64,000 bases of DNA from Symbiodinium natans (GCA_905221605.1 CAJNDS010001147.1:393012-457011); one strand, 5' to 3'. Positions 27,738 to 38,378 are shown, counted from the first letter of the stretch. Notes: generated by a model from the letters alone, not told the origin. A program made the numbers and translations.

Positions 27738-29835
27738 ATGCCTCGTGGCCGTGATGATGGTTTGGGTTGGAACCCTGATGCTGTGGAGCCAATGGAGCTC
27801 ACAGAACCTACAGAGCCCATGGAACTCACAGAACCCATGGAGCCAATGGAACTCACAGAACCCATGGAGCCGATGGAACCCGCAGAGCCCATGGAAGAAG
27901 GGGAACAAGAAGAAGAAATGGAGCCACGAAGAAAGGAGATCAAGATTCACCGTGTTGGCATGGGAAAAGGCTACGGATCTTCAGCAAGCAGTTCAGCTGA
28001 AGGAAGTGGAAGTGCACCAAGGTATATGCCTCCTTTCGACAAAGCTTTACCACATACTGACTTCGTATATGCGGGGGGCAGCAACGCAACTGTCTCGAAA
28101 TTGGAGCAGGGAGCGATGTGGGTATCGTCTCTATCAAAGTTTGCTTTGGGAATACCAACCAGCCACCAAACAACGAGCTCTAACCCTCAGTCAAGCGATT
28201 GGGATGTTTCCCAACTTCGATGGGGGCAAGAGCATGGTGGAGCAGATTGGTTCACTGGAAAACCTTGTTCGGGAGTACGAGATCGCTTCAGGAAAGACCT
28301 ACGATCGAGATTTGTTGATGGGAGTTTTGCTTCGATGTTCACCGAGGGCGATTCGAGACCACCTTACTTTGACAATGCCCGAAGGAACAAACTACATGTC
28401 AGTGAAGCAAGCGATTCTTTCATACGAGCAAAGCAGCAAAACTTGGGATTACCAGACGGTGTTGAAGCAAAAGACCTTGCAGAACACAGCGAGCAGTTCG
28501 AATGCAGATCAAGGACCAGCACCAATGGAAGTGGATGCAGTGTACGAGAAAGGAGGAGGAAAAGGAAACAAAGGCAACAAAGGAAACAAAGGAGGAAAAG
28601 GATCCTACTCGTGGTCAAGCTTTGGAGCAGGATTTCGCCAATGGAGAAAAGGTGGACGAAAAGGAAGCTACAAAGGAGGAAAGAAAGGACGAGGCAAAGG
28701 TTTCCACAAAGGAGGAAAGAAAGGCGGAAAGAAAGGTGGAAAGCATGGCAAAGGAGGAAAGAAAGGTGGAGGAAAGAAGTTGGACAGAGATGTTTGCCGA
28801 TTCTGCAAGCAGCGAGGACATTGGGGAAACGAGTGTCCAAACCGCAATGTTCGAGAAGTGCAGGCGAGCGAGGCCAGCACCGAGGTACCCCACTCGACAG
28901 TCGAGTCTGTTACTCCGTCGCAGAGTGCGAGCCAATACAGGATAAGGAGAGTGAGGAACATTGATTTCCATCACATTGCGAACACACCACCTGACGGCAC
29001 AGAGCACTATGAGCTTAGCGAAGTTTCAGAAGAAGAAGGTGATTGGTTCACCAGAAGGATAGAGGTGCAAGGACCAGAGTGCTACTACATCGGGGATGAG
29101 AGTGAGAACAAACAAGATCATGAGAGTGATGAGCTGTATCAATGGTATGAAAACAGCTTGGAAAGAGTTCAAGGAGGATTGGGACCTCCAGGAGGATTGG
29201 AACCTCTGAATCAAGGAGGATTGGAACCTCTGAGTCAGGGAGGATCGGAACCTCTCAATGTGCGAATGGTCCAGTTGGACACAAAGCAACATGTGGTGAT
29301 CTTGGATTCAGGAGCAGATGTGAGTTTGTTACCACGAAGATTGTCGGATGCAGGCGTCGAAGTTTCGACCCCAACCTCTCTGAGGTTGCAAGACGCACAA
29401 GGGGGTGCGATGCGAGTTGAAGGTATGCGGCGAGCAGTTTTGCAGTTCAGTAGCTGCAGTGTGACTGAGGACTTTGTGTTGTCGGACACCAATAACATCT
29501 TGCTGTCTTTAGGAAGGCTACTCAAAAATGGATGGAAGTTTGTGTCAGTGGGATGCAAACAGCGCCAGGGGGGCGAGACCTGGGGAGAAGAAACCCAGGC
29601 GGGGGAACTTGTATCTCCCGATGGTAAGGCACGGGTGCCTGTGGAATACCAGAGGAATAGCTTGAGATTGTACGAGCGTGGGCAATTCACCACGCAGCAT
29701 GGTTGTTCAACAGGTACCACCTACACTCAGGGACGCAGAGTCCAGCTTTCCAATTGGTCTACGGGAGACCATACCAAGGGCAGATTTTACCCTTCGGAGA
29801 GTATGTGTTTGGTCTGGCCAAGCCTGGAGGAGTGA
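27738..29835 (+). CDS. Element 3 gag and protease
   Basis: Two frames compete at the start. From ATG 27,738 the frame gives MPRGRDDGLGWNPDA and repeated EPMELTEP blocks. The frame that carries the rest of gag is open from inside the LTR. From ~28,100 the latter frame is clearly gag: YRLYQSLLWEYQPATKQRAL, SLENLVREYEIASGKTYDRD. A Gly/Lys-rich region and one zinc knuckle (CRFCKQRGHWGNEC, 28,797-28,838) follow, then a protease motif VVILDSGADVSLLP (~29,292). After the protease the frame runs out at 29,835 without integrase. It overlaps the next ORF by 133 nt, which is in the -1 frame. Confidence 0.8.
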
Positions 29836-32783
29836 AGAATCGATCCTTGTGGACAGGAGGAATATGGGTTGGAAAGGACGACCGGGACATGGACGTGATT
29901 ACATCAAAAGATGGGATCTTTACGTCAAGATCTGTGCGGCGCACACAACCAGCGTGGCGCGCACGTGAGACCCTTCAACTTCAGGGTTCTCCTTGGACGA
30001 AGAAAGCCCCAAGGCTAGGGCACACCGCGCATGCGGCACCGTTACCGAGAATCATGGAAGAACCAGGCAAAGAGAAAGAAGGAGGAGAAAATGAGCCAGA
30101 GCCAGCAGGAGATGAAGCAGGATCTGATGTGGAAAGTTCAAAGCATGACACAATCAGTGATCTATTGCTGAGCAGTGGTCAACCTACACCTCGAAGTTCA
30201 TCAACGGATTCCAACCAAGGCGGGGGACAAAAGAGAGAAACTGAAGGAGAAGAAAGAGAGGAACCTGCGAAAGCTAGTAAAACAGCAGATGCTGAGGAGC
30301 CACCAACGAAGCAACAAAAGACTGCGGAAAGTTCACCTACAAGTGCTGATCCTGGAAGTCCGAAAGGAAGTCTATTTCCACCGTTGTACGCCGGACAGGT
30401 AGAAGAACAGGAAGACGAAACAGGATATCATGAAGATGACCTTTGGGAAGAAAGAGTCTGGAAGGAATGCGAAGAGGAATATGAAGCGGATAGTGAAGGA
30501 GAAGAAGAAGATGAGGATCGACCACCGAAAGTCAGCGAAGAGGAACTTGAAAGATTGGATGCAGAGGCAGGAAAAGCTGAACTTGACAAACTCGCCAACA
30601 TGAAGGTTGTGAAGACGATCAAGAAGGAAGAGTGTTCAGAGGAAGGTAAGTTTCTGACACTAAGGACAGTTTTCGATTGGAGAAAGAGAGATGGAGTTTG
30701 GAAGCGTAGATGCAGAATTGTGTGTCGGGAATTCCGTGCGGGAGCCCAGAGCACGGAGGAGACTTTTAGTCCTACGTCAGGACACGCAGCAGTGCGAATG
30801 ATGTTTCTTTTTCATCTCATCTACAATTGGGAGCTTACAGTTCTTGACATTCGTGACGCATTCTTGCAAGTCAAGCAGAAAGCTCTGATGTATGCTGATA
30901 TCTCACCGTGGATTCGAACACTACTTGGTTTGGATGAAGACCATGTATGGAAAGTGGAGAAGTGTCTGCCAGGGCAAAGATCAGCGGCAGAACAATGGTT
31001 TACCCATTTGGTTGAGATTTTGAAGCGTTTGGGATTTGAGCAATTTGTTGGGATACCCTCAATCTTGAAGCACCGAGTGAAGAAGATTGCAGTGTCGATT
31101 CATGTCGACGACGAGCTAGTTGCAGGTGCGAAAGGCGAAGGAAGATGGCTGATATGCGAGCTAGAGAAGTTTTTCAAGCTCACAGTTGAGGGACCGTTCC
31201 CATCCCACCGGGGATCGGGAGAACAGCTTCATTACCTGAAGAGGACCTATGAGTTCCTTGAAGAAGGAATTTTGGTGACAGTGTCGAAGAAGCACTACGA
31301 GAAGCTTAGAGGACTCTACAAGCTGGGGAACCGAAAGCCAAGACAAACCCCAGAGCACCAGCTGATTGGAACAGTGGACAATTCCAAAGAACTGGAGGAG
31401 AACGAGTGCAAGAAGTTTCGTTCAGCGTTGGGAACACTGTTGTACATTTCTCAAGACCGATGGGATTTACAGCATGTGACGAAGTGTTTGGCAAGTAAGA
31501 TGTCGAAGCCAACGGAACAAGCGTTAACCTGTTTGAAACAAGCTTTGCTCTATGTGCAAGGAACAGAGCAACTGGGATTCCTACTGAAGTACACAAAGGT
31601 TGGAAACAAGATGATGGATGCGATCTATCAAAGAGAAGAGCAAGAAGAAGAAGACGAAGAAAAGAAAGGAACACACAGTATGGAAGTATTCACGGATGCA
31701 GATTGGGCATCAGACCGTGAAGCGAGATGGTCTACATCATCAGTGATTGTGTGTGTGAATGCAGTGCCAGTACTTTCGTATAGCAGGACCCAGAAAGCTA
31801 CAGCTTTAAGTTCGGCAGAGTCCGAAGTGCTAGCATGCTCAGGAGGAGCATCAGAAGCGATGTTACTGAAGAAGTTGTGGATGTTTCTTGCAGGAAAGTT
31901 ACTCGTGGAGATCCGGATGGATTCAAGTGCGGGAAGACAATGGATGATGCGAACAGGAGTCGGAGGACTCAAACATATCGATCTGAGAGTATTATGGCTT
32001 CAGCGAGGGGTGAAGAACAACAGCTTCAAAGCAAAGCCAGTGCCTACCAAATTAAACATTGCCGACTTGAATACAAAACGCTTAGGAGTATCTCGAAGGA
32101 GATTTCTCATGTACCATATTGGAGCCATGGTGTGGAATGGAGAAAGTCATGAGCGTTATGGGAAAGAAGAAGCAATGGAACATGTGGCAGGTGAAGTTTG
32201 CCGAAGCCAAGTTCGAGCACTACGTGCAACTTTGTTGAATGAGCGAGGAAGCAAGACGGCTAGAGCGATGTACTTGACAATGATGGTGAATATGATTTCT
32301 CAGATTGCAGGACAGCCAGACGATTTTGGAGGACGAGAACGAGAAGAACGAGAATTTGTTTTCATCTATGTGAAGGAAGTGAGTGGATGGATTATTCTTT
32401 TCAGTGTGCTACTAGGAGGAATTTTCGCTTTACTCTTGTTCTACATGGTCGAGCAGAAGGTGAACGAAGGACGACAGGAACCACAGGAAGAAGGACCACA
32501 GGAACCACAGGAAGAAGGACCACAGGAACCACAGGAAGAAGGACCACAGGAACCGCAGGAAGAAGACCACAGGAACCGCAGGAAGAAGGACCACAGGAAC
32601 CGCAGGAGGAATTCACTATTCGAAGATTTGTGCAAAAGTATTGTCCGCCCGATGAGGATGATGTTCAACGTACAGCAAGGGCAGTCAATATGTATTTCCG
32701 TGATGCACCAGAGGATTCAGCGACAGGCAGTGGTAATGGGATGCCTGGAATCAGTACAGTACCAGCAAGCCAAATCCATGTGA
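29703..32783 (+). CDS. Element 3 integrase tail, reverse transcriptase, RNase H and transmembrane segment
   Basis: 1026 codons. Residues 1-85 match an integrase C-terminus (SPAFQLVYGRPYQGQI, LWTGGIWVGKDDRDMDV). An acidic, Glu-rich linker follows. Reverse transcriptase: RRCRIVCREFRAGAQ (~30,705), LDIRDAFLQV and the catalytic SIHVDDELVAG (~31,096), where His replaces the usual Tyr before VDD. RNase H: VFTDADWASDREARW (~31,685), SSAESEVLACSGGASE (~31,812), MDSSAGRQW (~31,918) and IADLNTKRL (~32,058). A strong transmembrane helix then appears (SGWIILFSVLLGGIFALLLF, ~32,383-32,442), followed by tandem PQEPQEEG repeats. A one-base deletion near 32,565 in the repeat sends the frame to a spurious end at 32,783; the natural continuation is the frame ending at 33,025. 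Confidence 0.85.
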   Translation: MFNRYHLHSGTQSPAFQLVYGRPYQGQILPFGEYVFGLAKPGGVKNRSLWTGGIWVGKDDRDMDVITSKDGIFTSRSVRRTQPAWRARETLQLQGSPWTKKAPRLGHTAHAAPLPRIMEEPGKEKEGGENEPEPAGDEAGSDVESSKHDTISDLLLSSGQPTPRSSSTDSNQGGGQKRETEGEEREEPAKASKTADAEEPPTKQQKTAESSPTSADPGSPKGSLFPPLYAGQVEEQEDETGYHEDDLWEERVWKECEEEYEADSEGEEEDEDRPPKVSEEELERLDAEAGKAELDKLANMKVVKTIKKEECSEEGKFLTLRTVFDWRKRDGVWKRRCRIVCREFRAGAQSTEETFSPTSGHAAVRMMFLFHLIYNWELTVLDIRDAFLQVKQKALMYADISPWIRTLLGLDEDHVWKVEKCLPGQRSAAEQWFTHLVEILKRLGFEQFVGIPSILKHRVKKIAVSIHVDDELVAGAKGEGRWLICELEKFFKLTVEGPFPSHRGSGEQLHYLKRTYEFLEEGILVTVSKKHYEKLRGLYKLGNRKPRQTPEHQLIGTVDNSKELEENECKKFRSALGTLLYISQDRWDLQHVTKCLASKMSKPTEQALTCLKQALLYVQGTEQLGFLLKYTKVGNKMMDAIYQREEQEEEDEEKKGTHSMEVFTDADWASDREARWSTSSVIVCVNAVPVLSYSRTQKATALSSAESEVLACSGGASEAMLLKKLWMFLAGKLLVEIRMDSSAGRQWMMRTGVGGLKHIDLRVLWLQRGVKNNSFKAKPVPTKLNIADLNTKRLGVSRRRFLMYHIGAMVWNGESHERYGKEEAMEHVAGEVCRSQVRALRATLLNERGSKTARAMYLTMMVNMISQIAGQPDDFGGREREEREFVFIYVKEVSGWIILFSVLLGGIFALLLFYMVEQKVNEGRQEPQEEGPQEPQEEGPQEPQEEGPQEPQEEDHRNRRKKDHRNRRRNSLFEDLCKSIVRPMRMMFNVQQGQSICISVMHQRIQRQAVVMGCLESVQYQQAKSM
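32471..32612 (+). repeat. 24-bp tandem repeat encoding PQEPQEEG
   Basis: About six copies of a 24-bp unit (accacaggaagaaggaccac core). One unit lacks a single base near 32,565, which shifts the reading frame. Confidence 0.88.
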
Positions 32784-33025
32784 ATGACGAAGAGCTTGCA
32801 AGGCGATTACAAGAATGGGGAATGGTTAATATCATTCCTATGGCACAGGATGTGGACGAACAGCTACGAGCACAACCCCAGTATGTGTACACGCCTCATG
32901 GCAAGAGGTACCACCGACCTACATGTGCAGATGTGCAAAGGTCAGAGAGATTCACTTACAGTGCAGCAGTGCATGCGAGATTGCACTACCGTCCTTGTGG
33001 CAATTGCAGGCCCGGGACCATGTGA
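32570..33025 (+). CDS. Element 3 C-terminal His/Cys domain, displaced by a frameshift
   Basis: Open in the frame one base earlier than the pol ORF, and joined to its transmembrane segment through the PQEPQEEG repeat. It reads FTIRRFVQKYCPPDEDDVQ, an acidic spacer with HVNDEELARRLQEWGMV, and a compact end: VYTPHGKRYHRPTCADVQ ... HYRPCGNCRPGTM to TGA at 33,023. The pattern YHx3C ... CxxC-R-P matches the C-terminal motif of the third ORF of element 2 and resembles small zinc-binding modules appended to nucleases or Ada. Membrane anchoring is inferred from the upstream helix; function unknown. Confidence 0.7.
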   Translation, partial: QEPQEEGPQEPQEEFTIRRFVQKYCPPDEDDVQRTARAVNMYFRDAPEDSATGSGNGMPGISTVPASQIHVNDEELARRLQEWGMVNIIPMAQDVDEQLRAQPQYVYTPHGKRYHRPTCADVQRSERFTYSAAVHARLHYRPCGNCRPGTM

Positions 33026-33266
33026 GTGAATGATGGAATGTTTCACTTTTCCGTACAGTGTGAGCTACAACGAGTACAAGCTTACCTGAGCGAAGTGTTA
33101 CCCACGAGGAAGCAGTGGGAACAGTTTTCACCGAGTGCAAGGACTCCAATAGGGAGAGCACAACGAGGCCATCGCGCAATACCAGATGAGCCCAACGACA
33201 TACCTGTACAGTTTCTACAAACCCGTTACTGTAGAGTGATGTTGAGCTTACAGTTCGCACAACATC

Positions 33267-33275
33267 AAGGCGGGG
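33267..33275 (+). other. Polypurine-like tract of element 3
   Basis: Purine-rich aaggcgggg directly before the 3' LTR, interrupted by one C. Confidence 0.6.
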
Positions 33276-33411
33276 TGTAAAGTTTTTCTACTACCTGGGA
33301 ACCCCACCTACCAACCCAAAAGGGTTGATGAGCATGTGTGGATTTGTGACTCATGTTTTACCGACAGCGCCTTTACTGGTTCAAGGAAAAAGAGCGACTT
33401 GAAGTTTAGCA
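33276..33411 (+). repeat. 3' LTR of element 3
   Basis: Identical to 27,565-27,700. Confidence 0.96.
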
Positions 33412-33416
33412 CTTAC
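33412..33416 (+). repeat. Target-site duplication of element 3, right
   Basis: CTTAC, matching 27,560-27,564. Confidence 0.95.
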
Positions 33417-34520
33417 AGTACGGGGCTACGTCGTCCTGGACCACCGTTGGGAATGATTGAAGCTGAGGGAGGGAAAGGCTCCCATGAGCGACCTCAATGG
33501 TAAAACGAGGGCCGCGTGAGGTTTACATGGAACCTCCTCGAGGAGGGTGACCTTGGTGCAGGCCGCGATATCCCTAGACATGAGGGCGAAGTCAAGGGTG
33601 TTACCGGACCCTATAGTGGCCCCTTCCGGGGCAACTATGACGCCTTTGGTTTTCTTCTCAAGGCCACTGTCCTGCACCTCCTCTACATCTTGGTTCCAAT
33701 CCCCCGTAACAATCCACGGCGTGGTGCACGTCGAGAGCGCAGCCATCAGGGCTGCCACAATGCCGATGTTAGGGGCCGTGTTGATGCAACCTCCCGACTG
33801 GAGGTAAATCGAGAAGACTGCAATGTGAATCCCTTGCAAATGGAGTGTGTGGGGGGGTGGAAATTCCTCCCCTTGTGGGCCCACTGTGGGAGCACCCCGC
33901 AACGATCCCAATAAGAGAGAGCTGGAACGATAAGCTGCAATCTGGAGGTGTGTTCTGAGTTCGCCGGAGGCTTGGGCACGTGGGTGGCATTTCTTTTCCT
34001 TAAGAGCCTCTTGGAGAATGGTTTTTGTAGTGGGAGAGGGCTGGGCCGGCAGGACTGCGGGACGGCGAGAACTGGCTCCGATGCCGCGGCGGTGCCAGAA
34101 AATGCTACGGAAGGGTGTGAGGGGGGAAGCTTGGACTGTTACTGGCGGCAGCTGCTGTGTTTTTTTGAACATCGGCATGAAGCGGGAGGAAAGTCGCGGC
34201 AAGTCCAATCGGACTTGGTCACCTTGCTCATGAACCAAGGAAGACAAGTCCCAAAGTCCACAGCCACAACTCCAGGCGTTGGCCACTGCCAAACCCTCGA
34301 TCTGGAGGCACCATGGTTTCAAAATATTTCGAATCCCACACCGAGAAAGCGTTGTATAGTCCGTGGTGGATTGCGTGAAGAATGCACCGTCTGGTAGAGC
34401 TTGAACAAACTGCTGAATCCTTGACTGCGACACAGCCGCATTTTTGCTGTCAGTACTTTGCCATACCGACTTCCGAAAGAGTGAAGCCACAGGCCACAGG
34501 GTGTGCGACATGCCATTCAA
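33417..34520 (-). pseudogene. LINE-type retroelement remnant, endonuclease part
   Basis: A minus-strand frame of 364 codons ends at 33,426. Its last ~130 residues look like an exonuclease-endonuclease-phosphatase (APE-like) domain: FSIYLQSGGCINTAPNIG, PWIVTGDWNQD (the GD-N active-site motif) and SGNTLDFALMS. One frame change near 33,490 leads to EVAHGSLSLPQLQSFPTVV, which runs to the element 3 insertion point and resumes at 27,559. The upstream half (MNGMSHTLWPVASLF... FVQALPDGAFFTQST) has no recognised domain. The domain contains an inserted ~65-bp repeat at 33,858-33,920. Confidence 0.65.
33858..33920 (-). repeat. Dispersed ~65-bp repeat, copy B (inverted)
   Basis: Reverse complement of 26,587-26,650 apart from one or two bases. 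On the minus strand it translates GSLRGAPTVGPQGEEFPPP within the endonuclease frame, where it interrupts sequence between RSSSLLL and HLQGIHIAVF. Confidence 0.85.
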
Positions 34521-36144
34521 TAATTAGAGCGTGTTAATCTTACTATGGACTCCAAAGACAAGCGGCACGAACCTTGTACACAAAACCTTGTAGTCTTAAG
34601 CAGATCTCGTCTTACACATTCTCATGATTTATGAGAAAAATGAGCAGAACATCTGAAAACAATATGACAAACAAGTGTGATGCAAAAATGTATGAACAAA
34701 CGAAAAGGCGAAAAAAAAAATTGATTCGGCTCAGGAAGCAAATTTTCTCGAGGCCTGACCAAATTTTGGCTCCTGTTCCCCAATCCCCATCGCGACCCCC
34801 GGCCGCCGGACCAATTGCACAATTCTTCACCAAATTTCAAATTACAATTTTCTTACGTTTTTTCACAATCTTCTCGAGACTTGATCAACATTTGGCTTCC
34901 GGCCTTCCCCATCGACTCCGCGGCCCGACCGGACCAATGTCACATGATGTTCACATTACATCTCATGTTGTTAAAGCTACTGTTTTTCAGGTCACTTTTT
35001 TCTTTCATGTTTTCTCACAAATATACCATAATTCTGTGGATTCCTGGTTTTCCGACCGACATAGCTGTAGTCTGTAGGGCGACTGTACGTTTGTCAGAGT
35101 GAACTGAAGGACGCAATAACGTTTGTGCCAGCGTGTTTCCCGACATGCATGGCCCAACTGATGGAACGCGTGTGACTACAGAGCTGAGCAAAACATGGAG
35201 TGCCTGAATGATAAAGCAGTGCTAGCCTGAGTTGAAGAAGTTGAATCGAAGTCACATGATTGGCTTCTCGGATTTCTGCGTGTGGTGTTCTAGATCCCCC
35301 TAGCGCGAAGAGAACATGGTGGTCCTGTCAAGGCAGTCAGAGTACAGCCGGCTATGACTTCTCGGGCTCGTTTGGATGCACGGGCAGGACAGCACATGAT
35401 GACATTTGAAGTTGCCGGCGCCTTCCTGCCTACATCTCAGGCTCGTCCATGTGGCTCCTTATCCTGCCAGTACATGGGAGAAACAAGATTGGTGGTTCCG
35501 GCAGTCTTGGTCCGGCTGGTCGTCTCGGGCGTCTTTGTCGCTGTGGTCGTTGTGGTCGTCGTAGTCGTCCTAGTATCTTCGGCATGTACATGATGGTCGT
35601 TAACTGTTCTGGGATCTCCACTGGAATAGTTTGCTGATTCACAGCTTATCATCAAACGCTCATGACGCCAAGGTCACAATGAACCACCGTTACATATTCC
35701 CGGAGTATTGCTCAGTTTGTGGAGTAAGAAGTCCGAGCTTAAAGGGCCCTTGCCCAAGAGAGTCCGGCGGGCCGCGGAAGGCAGGTTGAGTCCCAGAAAT
35801 CATCCCATAGTGCCCCTGTAGCCTGCTGCACATCGAGATGTCCGGTACGTTTTCTCTGACCCTAGAAGGCATGCGTGCTTTCATTGATACACAAGCAAGC
35901 TTTTGCCTCCCTTGCTGCCCTTCGGCTGTCTTTCTGTCTAAAAAGCCATCGTCGTTCTCTTGCTTTGCTTTTGTCTCTGACAGTCTGTCACGCTCTTCCG
36001 AGTCCTGCTTTCTGCAGTCGCGTACACCGGTCTACCTTCAGCTGGTCCGTTGGCGCTTTCAGTTGAGCTTACAAGCTGCAGATAGTAACCGACTATAATC
36101 CCATTAGGGTGTGAGCTGAATGCAGAAAATGCAGTGGCAGTGGT
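34521..36144. other. Gene-free stretch, partly A+T-rich
   Basis: No secure gene. 34,610-35,050 is A+T-rich and contains two diverged copies of a ~70-bp phrase (34,746-34,816 and 34,872-34,938; ttctcgag...ttggct...ggaccaat). A short gtggtcgt/gtcgtc simple repeat lies at ~35,535-35,575. Small open frames here have no domain. Confidence 0.45.
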
Positions 36145-36557
36145 TTCGGGAATCCGAACTGACTTTGTTTGGCGATGCTGGGGAACTTCCACGATGCCAA
36201 CATCACGATCATGCCACGTCTCCACGGCGCCCTCAAACTTGCCTCCCGAAAGGTTAGACATCTGTGCCACCCTCATGCCCTGAAATTGCAGATTTGGCAC
36301 TTAGGTTGGTACACGTTGAATCTGCACTCCGCACGCCAGCTGGCAGCATTCAATCAGAGCTTGGAAGTTGGTTGATTGGAGGCTGTAATAACCCGCCTAG
36401 GCTGCACCAGGAGGTTCTTCGGCCGTCATGCGCCTGTCGTGTAGATCTGCAGGTTGAGCCCAGACCCTGCTCTGCGGGCCTGCCGCGGGCTTGCAGGGTT
36501 CTAGCCCTTAGTGCAAGTAGGATCAGAGACAGACCAGCGCTGGTCTGTTCTGGGCCC

Positions 36558-38378
36558 ATGTTGCCGGGCGCCATGCCTATGCCTGCGCAGTCTCCTTGGT
36601 GGGCGCGGGCGAATCTCGGGCAGGTCCTGCCTAGCCCAGACCAAGCCCAGATGGGCTGTGGCCTCGTGGCCCTAGACTTGGAGTGCATCCACGACCATGT
36701 TCATGGAAGCTACGCCGCATTGGGCTGGCATGAGACAGCTGACCAGTGGTCTTGGAAAGCGCGGTGTCAGATCATCGAGCTCGCGGCTGTGAATCTCATC
36801 ACGGGAGAGCCTCTACTACTTCGAAGCCGACCGGAGTTCCAGTGGCAGGACGTCAAGTCCCAAGCCACCCGGCTCTTTGCAGAGCACAGCGGCCACAAGG
36901 AGATCGTCTGCGACCGGTCGCTCCCGCTTTTTGCCCAGCTCTGGACGACTCAGGTGCTACCCTTCCTGCAGCGGGCTGCTGGCTTCACCGGCAAGGTCGT
37001 CTTGATCGCCCACAACGGGGACAAGTTTGACCACTACGTCCTAAACAAGGAGATCGTCCGTTTGGGTCTGGACATGAGCCAGTGCCCGCACCTGGTGTCA
37101 GCAGATGCGGTGGCTACTCTGAAGCTTATCCTCTATGGGACATTTCACTTGCAAGAGCGTGTGCTGTGAATGCTGTACTGTGCTTGTTCTTCGCAAGTAG
37201 CGTGCATGCCTGTTCATGAACGTAGGTGGTGTCCAGGGCACCCGTGGCAGCCATTGCTCACTATTCATGACCAACACCCAGTGCACTTCGCAATCTGTCC
37301 TTGCGTACTCCAGTGCTAGAGGCATGCATCAGCTCACCCACCATGTCATGGTGTGCGCTGTCTGACAGATGGTAGCGGTTCCATCAATGCTTTGCTGTCG
37401 CCGTCACGAAACCGACTCAGGAAGAGCAGGTTCCAGAACGAGACCATTCGCCAGATGTACGGCCGGCCTGGACAGCTGTGCCTGAAGCAGATGTACATGG
37501 CGCACGTGCCCGAGCAACAGCGCGCGGTGGCCCTCCGGGCGCACCAAGCCATGGACGACGTTCGGATGATGCTGGAGGTGATCCGCTACGGGCCGCACGT
37601 GGCAGCTTTGCTGGCGCAGGACATCTCGATGGCAGTCCATGGCATGGAGGCGCCCGTTGCGATCTTCTCCATCTTGCACCGCTTCCAGCACCCAATCCCA
37701 AGCCCGCAGACTCCTAAACATCATTCGTCGAACCCCCACACAGGGCGCGCTGCCCTGCAGGAGAGTGGGCCGTTTCAAGTCTCCACTCCCCTGCTCCTCA
37801 CATGTCCCGCCTCCCTTGCGGCCCCGGAGCCTCTTCAGCCCATCCAGCCCCCACATGGCCCAGCTGCCCAAAACTCCTGGGCCCAGTATGCTCAGAATGC
37901 TCAGACCCCACCCCAAGCTCCCCCGCATGCTCGGCCCTGCCTCCGAACGCCTTCTTCCCCAGCTTCCCCGCCGCCCTTTCAGGCTGAGCCCAGTGAGCCC
38001 AGTGAGCCCAGTGATCCCGAAGTCCAGAACTTGAGCCCAAGCTCCGACAGCTCTGGCAGCTCGAGCTCCGAGGCAGAGCACATAAAGTCCCCACCGACAA
38101 GGCTCCAGAACTCCCAGAACCCCCACAACCCACAGAACCCACAACAGAGCCCACAGAGCCCACAGAGCCCGCAGAATCCGCAGAACCCACAGAGCTCACA
38201 AAGCCCACAGAGCCCACGAAACCCACACAGCCCACACAGCCCACAGAGCTCACAGAGCCCACAGAGCCCACAAACCACCCACAAGCAAGCCGACAATCGG
38301 CGCAAGGGCAAGGACAAGGGAAAGAGCCGCCGAGAAGGGAGGCGTCTTGGTGGGCTTTTCCTGATGGTTCTGTGGTAG
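36558..38378 (+). CDS. DEDD-family (RNase T/DnaQ-like) 3'-5' exonuclease, copy 1, two exons
   Basis: Exon 1 to 37,158 and exon 2 from 37,369, intron 37,159-37,368. Exo I is LVALDLECI (Asp and Glu at 36,675-36,683). Exo II is IAHNGDKFDHYVL (37,005-37,043). Exo III is AHQAMDDVRM in exon 2 (37,539 on), matching HxAxxD of TREX/RNase T types, so the active site is completed only by splicing. A long disordered tail rich in Pro, Gln, Ser and Asn (PQSPQNPQ repeats) follows, ending in a Lys/Arg-rich segment. Frame and domain support are strong. The start is uncertain: the frame is open back to 36,264, and 36,558 or 36,651 are candidate ATGs. From 36,558 the spliced product is 536 residues. Likely a nuclear or RNA-processing nuclease; the substrate cannot be told. 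Confidence 0.8.
37159..37368 (+). other. Intron of exonuclease copy 1 (GT donor)
   Basis: Inferred because a stop at 37,167 interrupts the domain and removal of 210 bp (GTGTGCTG ... TCTGACAG) joins exon 1 to GSGSINALLSPSRNRL in frame with a split His codon. Confidence 0.65.
38095..38285 (+). repeat. 9-bp-based repeat in the exonuclease tail
   Basis: Many cccacagag / cccacagaa units giving SPQ and NPQ peptides. The identical tract occurs at 41,623-41,813. Confidence 0.85.

Larger units (their letters stand above)
27565..33411 (+). mobile_element. Young, integrase-deficient Ty1/copia element, element 3
   Basis: 5847 bp, with two 136-bp LTRs that are identical by direct comparison, a perfect CTTAC target duplication, a primer-binding site and a purine-rich tract before the 3' LTR. 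Gag, protease, the integrase C-terminus, reverse transcriptase and RNase H are recognisable. The integrase zinc finger and DDE core are absent between protease and the LVYGRPYQG segment. It is inserted in a LINE remnant, whose reading frame is restored across the empty site. Identical LTRs mean recent insertion. Confidence 0.96.

Noticed and set aside
34755-34770. attttggctc, a partial spliced-leader match
   Set aside because: Ten bases from the middle of the leader without the CAAG end; nothing around it resembles an SL RNA gene or SL-tagged cDNA.
37404-38144. 246-codon minus-strand frame opposite the exonuclease second exon (and its copy at 40,932-41,672)
   Set aside because: Shadow of a real exon; the plus strand carries the Exo III motif and the splice-compatible frame.
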